From Sinotaia quadrata (lineage: Eukaryota; Mollusca; Gastropoda; Architaenioglossa; Viviparidae): a stretch of DNA of 64,000 bases. The stretch lies in NCBI GenBank assembly GCA_028829895.1, contig CM054182.1:13412001-13476000 (forward strand), written 5' to 3'. Within the stretch, counting starts at the first letter, position 1. Each line of letters begins with the position of its first letter. Both the position numbers and the translations under genes were made by a program. This document shows, in pieces, positions 1 through 12,500 of the stretch. The notes beneath the pieces were generated by a model. That model was not told where the DNA came from. It saw only the letters and a program-made list of their open reading frames with translations, and searched no databases.

Positions 1-339
1 AAATTATATGGTGGTGTTCAAATTTAAAAATTTTGTGAAGATTTCTTCATTGCCAAAGACTTTTCTTATTTTTAAAATTACTTGATTCAGATCAACTCAT
101 TTATGGAGTAATTTTTTAAATGACTTTACCATTAAGTATAAATTTTTACCATTAAGAAATAAATTTAGAGGCAAAGTATGTCACATTTATTTCCTTTAAA
201 TTTTTTTTTAAATGAGACTTCCCATAACTGATAAGCTAAAAGTACACAATGTGCTTACAGAGTATAAGTTTTGAGGGATTTTGCAATTTGTAAAAATAGC
301 ATTCAGGCAGAAGGCATTTTCTTACATTTTGAATTACAG

Positions 340-506
340 CAGATTCATCTCAGGATGAGTTGGAAGAAGAAGCTAAGCCGGTAACGGTCAAGTTTGCACG
401 TCCTGAGAGTGAGGAAGCTAAGGCGCGCCGCATTGCTTCATTCGAATACATCCAGCAGCAACTGGAGGATGAACCTTGGTGCCCTTTGACATTTCACAAT
501 TTGCAT
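340..506 (+). CDS. POLR3E: POLR3E exon 1 of those visible
   Basis: The acceptor is TTACAG ending at 339 (a CAG at 340-342 is an in-frame alternative). The exon opens in phase 2 and encodes an acidic stretch (SSQDELEEEAKP) followed by the conserved VTVKFARPESEEAKARR block. The donor GTGAGT is at 507. The last 19 coding bases (488-506) are copy 1 of a 55-bp tandem array that continues through the donor into the intron. Confidence 0.9.
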
Positions 507-3500
507 GTGAGTAACATGTATAATTCTTCTAAACTTGAGTTAGACATTTCACAGTTTGCATGTGAGTAAAACGTATAATTCTTCTAAACTTGAGTTAGAC
601 ATTTCACAGTTTGTGGGTGACTAAAATGTATAATTCTTCTAAACTTGAGGTAGACATTTCACAGTTTGCATGTGAGTAAAATGTATAATTCTTCTAAACT
701 TGAGGTAGACATTTCACAGTTTGCGGATGAGTAAAATATATAATTTTTCTGAACTTGACATAGATATTTCACAGTTTGCGGATGAGTAAAATATATAATT
801 CTTCTAAACTTGACATAGACATTTCACAGTTTGCAGGTGAGTAAAATGTATAATTCTTCTAAACTTAAGGTAGCTTGCTTGGAGCATTGTTGTAATTAAT
901 CAATGCATAGAAATAATGTTGCTTTTTTAAATGTGTTTTTCTTTTTGTATACCTCTTTCCAAAAAATCACATTTTGTGTGCATTCTTGCCTATGTGTGAG
1001 TTTATTTTTAACTTGATAACTTTGTTGTCAGCGTAATATTTGTTTTGTAATATTGTTCATCAGCATAAAAGATAATTTTCATTTGTCTTTCCTGTAAACT
1101 CATTGCTTTCTTTGCTTTGACAGTAGCACACTGTAGAGCCATATTGCATATAATATAGAGAGCAAAAAATTAAATAATTTAATTTTAAAAGGTTAAATAT
1201 TGAAATTATAAAAGTGAATTCATTTACAAAGTTTAATAAATAAATAGTAATAATAGAGACCTTATAACATTAATATAATAGGTTCAAGTGCATTATGATA
1301 TTAGACATAAAAACCACTCCTAATTCAGAAGCTCTTTAACCCTTTCCATAACCTTGGTCAGAGCCATGGTTGGCCACCACAAAACAGCTGTTGACTGTTG
1401 AAAAGACTTAAAATGCCAGTACAGCATAACATTGATTATTTGGCCACTTGTTTTTTTGTCATCTAACATTATCTAATAGTTAGATCTGTCTGATCTGATA
1501 ATTGCAAAAGTGGCTAGTAATTTGGCCTTCACCAGAGTGCATTTTAAAATATCACATGCGTTGTTTATGAAGCTTTTCATTCAGTTTTCTCAAGCAATTT
1601 CACAGTGCTAAACTGAACAGAATGCATGTTTTTAAAAAACTAAAATAAAGACAGTTTATTAAGTAAATGTTAATATTTGTTAACAATTTGATAACAGTTG
1701 TTAACCTGACACAACAAAGTTGCCAAAATTATTATTCTCACACAGCAAAGTTGCCACAATTATTATCCTGTCAAACTAAGTTGCTAAAATAGTTATCATC
1801 GCAACAAAGTTGCCACAATTATTATCCTGTCAAACTAAGCTGCTATGATAGTTATCTTGTCCGTCACAGTACAGTTGCCACAATTATGCTGTCAAATTAA
1901 GTTGCTACAAATAGTTATCTTGGTACAACAATGTTGCTGTAATTGTTAACTTGGTCACAACAAATTCTAGAAGTAACATCTAGATAAAGGTTCTACCGTT
2001 GTTTTCCTGGCACAACAAAGTTGCTAAAATTGTTATTTCACAGCCAATTAGCAAAATGATATGTCAACAAAGTTGCCATCCTAGCACAACAGTTGCTACA
2101 ATTGTTAACCTGTTACAGCACATTGCAAAAGTTCATCTAGAGTGCTGAGTGATTTAATTTTTAATTAACTTAATGGAAAACATTCCAAAATGTTCTTTAT
2201 AATTATTGTACAGTAATAAAATGTGTTATAGCTACTGTATAATCTTTTAGATCAGGGGTGCACAAACTCCGGCCCGCGGGCCATATCCGGCCCGCGAAGA
2301 GTTGCCGAGTGGCCCGCCATGTCAAACTAAAAAGTCAAATGTTTACTCATACACTGAGTGATTTGAAACAAAGCAGCACCTCCTGACCCATTTTTCCAGG
2401 CGCTCCGTGCAGATGATGTCTGCCCGCTGACATATCACTCACAGAGGCAAGAGAAAAAAGCTATACCAAGATAGGCAGCAAACCCCACACATATATGCTT
2501 GCCTCTTCCTGTAATATGGTTGGTCAGTAGCTGTTAAGCCTTAGTGTCCGATCTACCACATTCTGTTGTTTATTTTGATTATATTTTTGTGACAAAATGG
2601 CAGCTAATCGTAAAAGAAAAGTTGACAAGGAAAACCGGCAGTTTAATGATGACTTGATAATGCACTTGTCCACACCAGCATACTTGGCAGCACATACTGC
2701 TGCAAACAGGCTTTCTCACAGATGAAACTGAACAAAAGCAACACCTGCGGTCAGCTGACTGATGATAATCTGGAAGCAATTTTGCATCTTTCAACGTCAA
2801 ACATCAAGCCTGACATTTTGAAGCTTGCAGATGACATGCAGCACTATCCATCACACTGACTTTGTGAAAGTTGACATATCATAACATTTTTAGAATGAGT
2901 CTTAGTATACAACTTCTTTGTCATAATTATAGTCTTAATCATCATTTGTGTGTTCTTAGATGTAATGTTGCTTATATGGGACGATTTTGATCTTCACTTT
3001 TTTGTGGCCCCCGACGGTTTCGACAAGTCAGATTTTGGCCCCCGACTCAAAAAGTTTGTGCACCACTGTTTTAGATGATCTTTAGAATTTGTGATCTTTT
3101 GCTCTTTTTTACCAATTCCTTTCAGGATGACGAAGTTGAACCTGAATTTCAGCTGTTGTTTGCATCACATGGTGGAGAAAAGGTGCAACAGTTTCAGTCA
3201 TCAATGACAGACTACCTCAAAAATCTCGTGCCAGTGTCTGCCAATGATAATGTGTAAATTTTAATTTTATTTCATTTTTCTTTCTAGCTTCTGTTATTTT
3301 GCCTAGGATTTCTTCTCTTTGCTATATTTATATTGTTTATTGATGTCTGGCTCTTTTCTTACTCTTATATATGGTGTTAGCATATGACCCTGTTGATATA
3401 TTAATCATTAAAGTTAATGGTTTGGATTATTACTATTAATATTGCTAACAGCCTATGGATTAGTATGCTTCTTCAGTCACTATGTTAATGCTGGTTGAAG

Positions 3501-6500
3501 TTACAAGTAAACATTCAACTTAAGAGTGAAAAACAAACTAGAAAACAATTTAAAATAATATTTACAAAGTTACATTAATGAAAACTAGAAACCTACATTA
3601 CAAAACCCAGCTTACTCTTAAAAATGTGAAGAAATACAATGGTAGAAAAAGATTAAAGTGTAATTTGTGTACCTGAGATATTTTTATTCTTACTCTTACC
3701 ATGTTTGAGATTATTTTGTTAATTTGTTTAATAATTTAATTTAGTTTTAGCTTAATTTATGTTTATTTGTTATTTGTCTTAATAGTTAATAAACTTTAGT
3801 AATCCTAATTTTGTTGTCTATATAAATCTCCAGTAAACTTTAAAATATATGTGAACATGAAGAGAGAGAATCAAAACTTGAAAAGGACAATCTTTTTCAA
3901 AAAGATAATTTTGCTGTTTTTGCAGGAATACAATTTGTAGTTATTGCTCCCAATGCAGTCGCCTAGAATGTGTTAAGTTGGTTTGTTACTTATGAAATTT
4001 ATATGCGTCTGTCTATTTCTTATGTTTAAGGGAGAAACCAGCTCTGCCTGATAGTGTTCTCTCTTTGACTCATCTTCGGACATTGCCTTTGGCTGACCAG
4101 GTTCGAGCCTTGCTAATCAGTGGTATGTGTTTTGTGCTCTAGTTTGGTTTCATTATTGGTTGCACCGTTGCTTACTAATGAGTTTGTCAACAAATTGTGG
4201 TCTGTATTTTGCACCAAGGTTTTAATTTGTGAAAATAAAACATAATTTAAATAAATTTATTATTAATACTTTATTGGTTATTAATATCTTTACTGTTGGT
4301 CACTTACAAGAAATTGTGAGCTCCCTTTACCAGAAATTCTTTTACAATTCACTATGCTTGGGAGTTACTTCATTGTTGTAAACTTTAATCTGAAGGCAGT
4401 AATGCATTTGGGTCTTTAGATTATAAGCTGAATTGTGTGTTTTAAGTGTTTTTCGCTACCTGCAATAGTTATTGTTTGAGAAAAGTAAGAAGATGACATT
4501 GATTACAAAGTGAATTTTCTGTTAGAAGTGAACATTGCCACTTGCAATATTTATTGTGCAAGGAAAGTAATAAGTTGACTAATTATTGTTTGAGAAAAAT
4601 AAGAAGTTGATCTGTTGGTTACAGTGAAAGTCATGCGATTCTCTCAGCTAATGGAACTATTGCCTAAGGGAACTGACCCTCAGGCAGCTTTACGCCTGTT
4701 GCAACAAGTAGCCGTGATGGTTCAGGGGTGCTGGGTTGTGAAAAGGTAAACAAGGCAGGATAAAGTTTAACAATGATGTAAAAATATTTTAATGCGATAT
4801 TTTAATTGCTGTAAAGATATTTTAATGCAATTTTAATTGCAAAGGTTCTTGTGCTGTAGTAATTTTCAAATTAGCATTTGTTAAAATTATGATCCAAGTC
4901 AGAAATAAACACATCACTTTCAAATAAACTGAGTAAAATGAAACAATTTTGTACAGCCAGATGCTTTATGATTTGATTTTAATTTTAATTTTTTTATAAA
5001 TTGAAAAGGAATGATCATTCATGATTCACAGAAAATTAAAAGGGTCTTTTCATGCTGGTAGCAATTCTGCCACATTGAGAGTTAAAAAAAGGGTTTCATT
5101 CTAAAGTAAGATTCTGATCATTATTTTTCTAAGCATCTTGAAATGGCATTAAGTTTTTTGTTGGATAGACAGAGCCAAGGATAAGATTATGCCGGTGCTT
5201 CTGAGAACTTGTGCTTAACTTTTGTTGGGTTTTGCAGTGAGATACTGTACCCCAAAGATGCAACAAGTCCTCACAGTGGCATTTCTGCTGAACACCTTTG
5301 TCGTGGTCGAGATTTCATTGTAAGTTGTAATTATTTGTCAACTCTAATTTTGAGTCTGTATCTCATTCTCTCAATATTCTTGTAAATGTGAATGTGTAGT
5401 ATATATGTCCACCTGAGTGTGTGCATGCATTCATGCATATATCCTTGTATTTGCATATGAGTGGATCTGTTCGTATCTTAGAGAGTGACTCATTTTTAAA
5501 ATGTATTTTTGTTGTCATTAAGAAAAATTTTATTAAGACCCATATTACCATCAATTGATTTTTCTTTGTTTTTATGACTCTTTTGAAAGGGAGCAAACCT
5601 TTCACAACCAATGTAAGTTTGCTAGATAGTTGGAAGTTTGGATGGCTTAAAGTCTTCTGTTTAAGTGGCTGTAAGGAAACACTTTCAAACTATTCATTAG
5701 TCAATAACTGGTTGTTTTTTTTTAAAATGGGCTTGGTTTGCTCAGTTTAGTTTAGACAAGACATGAAAACAAATGGTTTTCATATCGTGAGAGAGAAAGA
5801 TTTAGATTATGAAATGAGAAAGAGATTGAGAGAAAGTGAGATTGTAAGAGTAGATAAGAGAGAGATGAAAATTTACTTTTATTTAATACTTTTATTCAAT
5901 TTTTTAACTGCAAAACTTAGATAATTGTAACAAAAGGACAGTTAAATTTGTTCTTTGATTTTATGGTTATATATCATATTAGATTTTAGACAAGCTAATA
6001 TGTAGAGTACTTTTCTTTTGCCATAACTTGAATTTGATTTCCTATTTACAGATGTGGAAATTTACACACTGTAAATATGTGGTTCGAAAGGAGATATCTT
6101 CAGGGGTATGTGGTTTCTGTTTAATTTTTTTTTAATGAGTAAATTTGGATTAGTTTTGTCACTCCAATATTATTGCAATTAAAAAAGAACGAACAACAGC
6201 AAGATAGTCTTGTTTCTATGGGTTTAGTTGTAGATTATTTTTTTCTTTGGTACAACAGGATGATACCTCCTCTGGGTTTTTTTTGTTTCATTTTGACTGC
6301 TAGAACAATACAGTTATTTGGCTGTTTGTCAAGAGAATCCGTATTTTGAGTTTATTTTCTTGCCCATTTCATGTCCTGCATTGCAGTCAGTGTGTGTGTG
6401 ATTTGCATAGCCATGTCTTTTTAATAGTTTGTATATTTTTCATTTTCCTTTTATTTCAGTGTTTTGTATTAATTCAAGTCAGATTGTCCATTTTATTTGT

Positions 6501-9500
6501 GGTAAAACAGTTCTTTTATTGGTTAATTAAAATATTTGTTCATAAGATTCCAACTTTTTCAGTTGATTACTTGTGTCAGTATAAATTTGCCCCAAAATTA
6601 GATATATTTCAGATGTGTTTTCAGAAATAATAATAATATTTGACTAGTGTTATATAAAAATAACACAATGGAACAGTTTGTGCTGTTTACAATGTAGACT
6701 CCGTTGCTTATTGTGGTTTATCACCCTTTTACTTCTTTCTGGGGAAAGTGATATTTCTCAGAAAACACTTTTAATTTTGCATTTGTTTTTTCTCTCACTC
6801 TAGCTACCAAGTGAGGATGTCAAGGATATGCTAGAACAGATGTCTCGACTGCGTACATCCAAGGGGTGGGAATTTGTGTTTGACTATGACAGGGACTTTG
6901 TTGAACGGTATGCTTCATGAGTTTTGATCGTTAGCACAAGATGTTCAAATAATTCTTCAGTTTCATACCTGCCTACCTTCCGCTTTTAGCGGAAGAATCT
7001 CCCGCTTTTACCTCGAATCTCCCGCTCTTCCGCTTCCAAAAGAAATCTTCCGCTTTCATTTTCATTTTCAATTTTTTTTTTTCACGATCGATTATGACAG
7101 GACGAAAAACTTACCGTGCGTTCAATAGAGCTAACGGCGGCGTAACTCTAACTGCTTCTCTGTCGTCTGCTATGAACTCTTCAGCATACGAGTCCTTTTC
7201 TAACACTTCCGGAATCTTATTCGTCGGCCGTTATTAATTTTAGTTGACAAAACAGAGTTTCGCTCATGAAATAAACATTTTCTTTAAATATTTTTTATGT
7301 TGAGAAGTCAGAGCTTAGCGGGATAAGCAAATTCGGTTTATAACGTTTTTACTGCCCGTTCGACAGATAGACGAAGTTCGCTTTTTCAAAATGGCGGCCA
7401 CATAGCGATAGTATATGCGTGACAATTACGAAATATTTACTTTAATAAATAACATTCAACTTACATGTAAGACAGTCTATGCAATTTTCTTCAGAAATTA
7501 TCCGTCCAAAACGAGCTACTTTGACGAATTATATTGCAATGCTAGGAAAAAGATTGGCGTTTTCAATAACGGTAGGCCTATGTTTGAAACCGCATTGAGG
7601 TTCAAATAATCATTTTTCTAGAATCCGTTGTAATTATTCTTATATAATATGTAAGGCTTCAAAATTTATTTTTAAAAAAAAAGTGACACAAGTTTTAAAA
7701 CAAAAGATCATCGGCGATAAAGAAATGATCCTGAGTCAAATTTGTTTGAAAGTAATTTACGGAATCGTGAACATTTTGATTTAGTCGAATTTTTTATTTT
7801 AATCATTTCTACTAAAAAAAATAATAAAAAATTAGAAATATATATAGGCCTATATATATACATGTATTTGTAAATTAGCCGTTGATATTTTGTGATTACG
7901 CAGTACACACATTATTATAACAGAATTTTAGAAGGCATGATAATAAATACACATACATTGAAGACAAAAGAAATGCATAAAACATTAAAAATAATAATAT
8001 TAATCATATCCAATTCTTAATTAACAAAGCATGCTTATTGAAGAATAATTCTTTTTAATAACATTTTAAATGTTACAGGAAGACTTTCACTGTTTTTTCT
8101 CTAGTCTAATGGACATGTAAATTAATACAGGTGTTTTATATATTTAAATCATTTATAAATTAAAATCTGAACCAGATATTCTAAAACTAATAACTGGTAT
8201 TGCTTTCTCATAACAAAGACAACATATATTCCAAATTTTATTAATGTGGATTGATAAATATATTTTTTTAAAAATTTCTTTGCAATATTCTGGTTCTATG
8301 TACTAATGTAGTATTAGAAAATAAAAAGACTGTACTCTGAGGATGTAAAGGATAGTAATATATAGTATTAGTATATTTAATTCTGAGAGAGCTAAATGAC
8401 TAAGAGCAGTCCAATGTAGTATGGATAGGGTATATTTATTTTAAAAAAATAAACCACTTGAACACTTTTAAAGTTCTGTAGTCTAATATTTTACTTTAAA
8501 TGTGTTTTTCTCAAAATGACTTTTTCCCTCTGTTGAACTAAATGCTAAGACCCCTTTTGAATAGTTGTAATTATTCCATGTCCCTGAAATTTGGTATACT
8601 AGTTTCTCATACATAAAATTAAAAGGTTGTGCATGGATGAAAGCCTATATGCTTTAGGTTTAAGTAAATTTTATTTTTTTAAATTCTATTTCTACATGTT
8701 CTCCCAAAATATATATTTTAGATGGGTACAATAAAAAAAAATCATAACTTTTTTCTTAAAATTTTTCAATAGGCACATGTTCCTTTTTGTGGCTTGTACA
8801 TTAGATAATAAAAAGTTAAATATATATTTTTTTTAAAAATCCATTTATGAAATATTTAATGAATTTCTGTAAAAGTGAAAATCATGATGAGGTACTCCAA
8901 TGGCCCATTATTCTGAAATGTGAAGATCCTTCTTCAAATGAAGTCTAAAGAAATATCTAAATAAAACTGCCTAACACTTGGTGTGCTTGACAAAAATTCA
9001 TCTAAAATAAACAGTGGAATGGAGACTAGACAAAATGTAGACAAATTGTTGTGCTTTGCATTAATCATTACATTATTGGTAAGTTTATTTACAAATATTA
9101 ACATTATTTTTTTTATTTTGCATTTATTTTATATTATTGGTATTTCTATTAAAAAGCCAGACTCCGCATAAAATCTTCTGGTTTCCATTCAAAATCTTCT
9201 GGTTTTGGACCAGTGATCTTCTGGTTTCCTAAGGTGGGGGGTAGGCAGGTCTGCAGTTTTGCTTATTAGTCCCAAAATTAATGGACGAGGATTGTTTGTT
9301 CATAGCCCTTGTTGTATGTAGATATCTCATTAGAGCACCTTGATAGGCTGCATTCACAGATTAATGTTCTTGTGAGGACCAGTGACAGATTGCATTCCAT
9401 ACACATAAATTCACATTCTCTGACATTGTTTTGAAACTTAATTCAGTGCATAAGTGCGTGGATCTGTTTTACTATTTACTGCATATCTAATGGCAGTTAT

Positions 9501-12500
9501 CCAGCATAATCTTAGAGAAGGACACGTGAGTCCATGTAGTACTTAATTGGTCGAAATGGCCAAATGAGACCTCTTTCTTTTTCAGATTGTGAGGTTGATA
9601 ATTTTTCATGCTGTCCCCTATCTTATTCATTGAAAGACACATTTGTACAAGTGACTTACGACCTCTTTATAATACTGAATAGTGTTTTATTTTTTTCTTT
9701 TGGGATTTAATATAATATTATATTATTATATTTCTGCCAGCATTTAACTCCTTTAAATTTTTTGCTTGAATCTTTGTGAGTCTTCTTCATCTTTTGTGCT
9801 ATAAACATGATTTGCAGAATTATATTATTTTTTGTTTTGCTGCCTTTTCTTTTCTTTCAGACACACAGATGTTGTACAGCGACAGAGGTTGCTGTGGGAT
9901 GCCAAATTTCAGCAGTTGGCGAAGCACTTTAAAATGCCCAAGGATGCTGATAAGAAGGCCAAAGGTAAAAGAAATTTTTATTTTATTAAAAAGTTAATTG
10001 AAATTTTGTTTGTTCTGAATTTGTTCACATTTGATTGTAATTTTTGCTATATAGTAATTGCTTTAAATTACTTTTAAATTGTTTCTGAACAATTTTTATT
10101 GGTTTGGTTTAGACAATGAAATACTTACCAGTTTGAGATATTTCCTAACATATACCGGTACATATCTGCCAATACATATCCTCTTCATAAATAAATTTTT
10201 CTATTTTGAGAGTGAGAAGTAGTTATTTCCCTTGCAATTCCAGCTGGATCATGTAACCTTGCTGTTTTCAAATGATGCAATCTCACTACATTCTTATGTA
10301 ATCTTACAGCTTTAGTATCTTGTGATCTCTTGCGTTGCTTTCATATCTCCCAGCTCTTCTGTCATGTCATTTCACTACTGTTTCGTATGTAATTTTGCTG
10401 TTTTCATATTACGTACTTTCATATTTGTTTGACTGACTGATTTTATATCAAGCAGTCACACTACTATTTGTATTATATGATCTTGATGTTTCTTATCATA
10501 TCATATAGTTTCACATCTTTTGTATCATGCAACCTCATTCTTTCATGTTATATAGTTTTGATATGTTCACATCATGCAATCTGTTTTCTTATCATATAAC
10601 CTCACTGATTTCACATCATGCAATCTCACTGATTTTATATCATGTTATCTCATTGCTTTCATATCACATAATCTCACTGATTTCTTATTGCCCTCATATT
10701 TAGTAATTTCTAATGTTATCTCAGTTTTTTCATTGTTTTGATACCAGAGCGAATAAGACTTAAAGCAGGCTGCTAGGACATGGATGAGGAAAGCTCTTCT
10801 GTTTCTATCTGGTCTTTGTTTAAAGGCACAATTTCCACATTCATAAAGCACACATTTCAAAACAATGTTCCCATAAATTACTTGCCAGACAAACTGGTTA
10901 TGCAAATGCAAATTGACTTTGTTTCCAAAAATGTAAGGATTGAAAGTTAAGAACATTAGATTATTGAGTCTTTCCTTATAATCAATAAATGTATCTTGTA
11001 AACTTATTTTGCTGTAATCCAATGAGATGACAAAAGACTGCAAGATCTGTAACTAGTCATACTAGTCATACACTGCAATTAGTGTAAAACAGGCAAGACA
11101 GTCACCTCTTTAATGACATATTATATATGATGTGGGCAATTAGTGTAAACAGGCAAGACAGGCACCTCTTTAATGACATATTATATATGATGTGGGCAAT
11201 TAGTGTAAACAGGCAACAGGCAAGACAGGCACCTCTTTAATGACATATTATATATGATGTGGGCAATTAGTGTAAAACAGGCAAGACCTCTTTAATGACA
11301 TATTATATATGATGTGGGCAATTAGTGTAAACAGGCAAGACAGTCACCTCTTTAATGACATATTATATATGATGTGGGTAAAGCAGTGTAATGGGAAGGA
11401 AGGTAGCATTTGATTTATTATTTTCTATCCACATTAAACTCTTGTGTCTACAGATCAGTGATTACCGAGTCTATTATATGTATAGCTGATGTAGGTCATT
11501 TATGCTTCCATAGTAACAGTTTATAATGATACGAGAGGGAAGTGGGTGCAACTCTGTCTCAGCTTGGTCATTTGGGTACATCAGCATGGAGATCAAAGAA
11601 ATTACAAACTTTAGAAGATAACAGATTACCAAAGGACGAAGTAAGTAGGTAGTAATTATAAAAAAATATTCTTTTAAAATCGTGCCTCTGGACTTAGTAA
11701 TTGGTTCATTCAGAAATGAACTTAGTTTGGTAGGTTTGATAGATGAACTTCGAAATCAGTCATGTTTAGTAAATGTAAATATACTCTAAGTCTAGTTCAG
11801 TAATCAGTGTTTTACTCAATATTGGTTTGTGAGTTATGTAAAGTTGCACTATTTGAATTTTTTTTCTTCATTTCCAGAAGCAGAACTTGGACTGATGAAT
11901 TTAAATTTTGATAGACCTCGCCGACGCAGAGCATCCTCACGGTCATCCCCACGGAAACGGACTCTTAGTGGACGTTCTATGTCAGACATGAGTGACATGG
12001 AAACAGATGGTACTCCCACATCATCAGACAGAAAGGATAACATTGACTTTTTGAAAATTGAACCAATGGAGATTTGCAGTGATTCTCCCTCTGATCTGCA
12101 TTTGCCTAATGGCCAGTTTAGTAGTAATCTTCCTTCGCTTTTAGACAGTTGTGACAAAAATGATTGTAGGGAATTAGAGAATGAGTTGCTGTTAAAGAGG
12201 GAGTTGCAAGCATTTGCACGGGACATTTTAACTCAGCGACATGTTGTGACTTTAGGCGAAGTGAAACGCCTTTTCTATCTTAAGCTTTCAACGTGTCCAC
12301 CTGGCCATGTATTGTCCTCAGGAGTGTCAGACAAGATGCTTGAAGAGGGGTTTTTGTCTGCTGGTGGAATACGGCTTAATAATCAAGTAAATATCTGTAT
12401 TAGTCATCATAGTACCCTTGTTCAGCTTAGTGCTTTTATTCGGCATATAAACTGGAATAACGCTTTTTTATTTATCAGAATGCCTATTATTCATCATCAC

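Larger units (their letters stand above)
3254..6803. other. POLR3E introns between exons 2 and 7
   Basis: Apart from exons 3-6 this is ordinary AT-rich intron sequence. A weak duplication of about 75-80 bp is visible at 4455-4612 (theme TGCAATATTTATTGTTTGAG then AAAAGTAAGAAG). No mobile element or RNA gene was recognised. Confidence 0.6.

Noticed and set aside
10645..11043. 132-codon minus-strand ORF in a POLR3E intron
   Set aside because: It runs through the degenerate repeat and AT-rich intron. No recognisable domain, and residue pattern not convincing.
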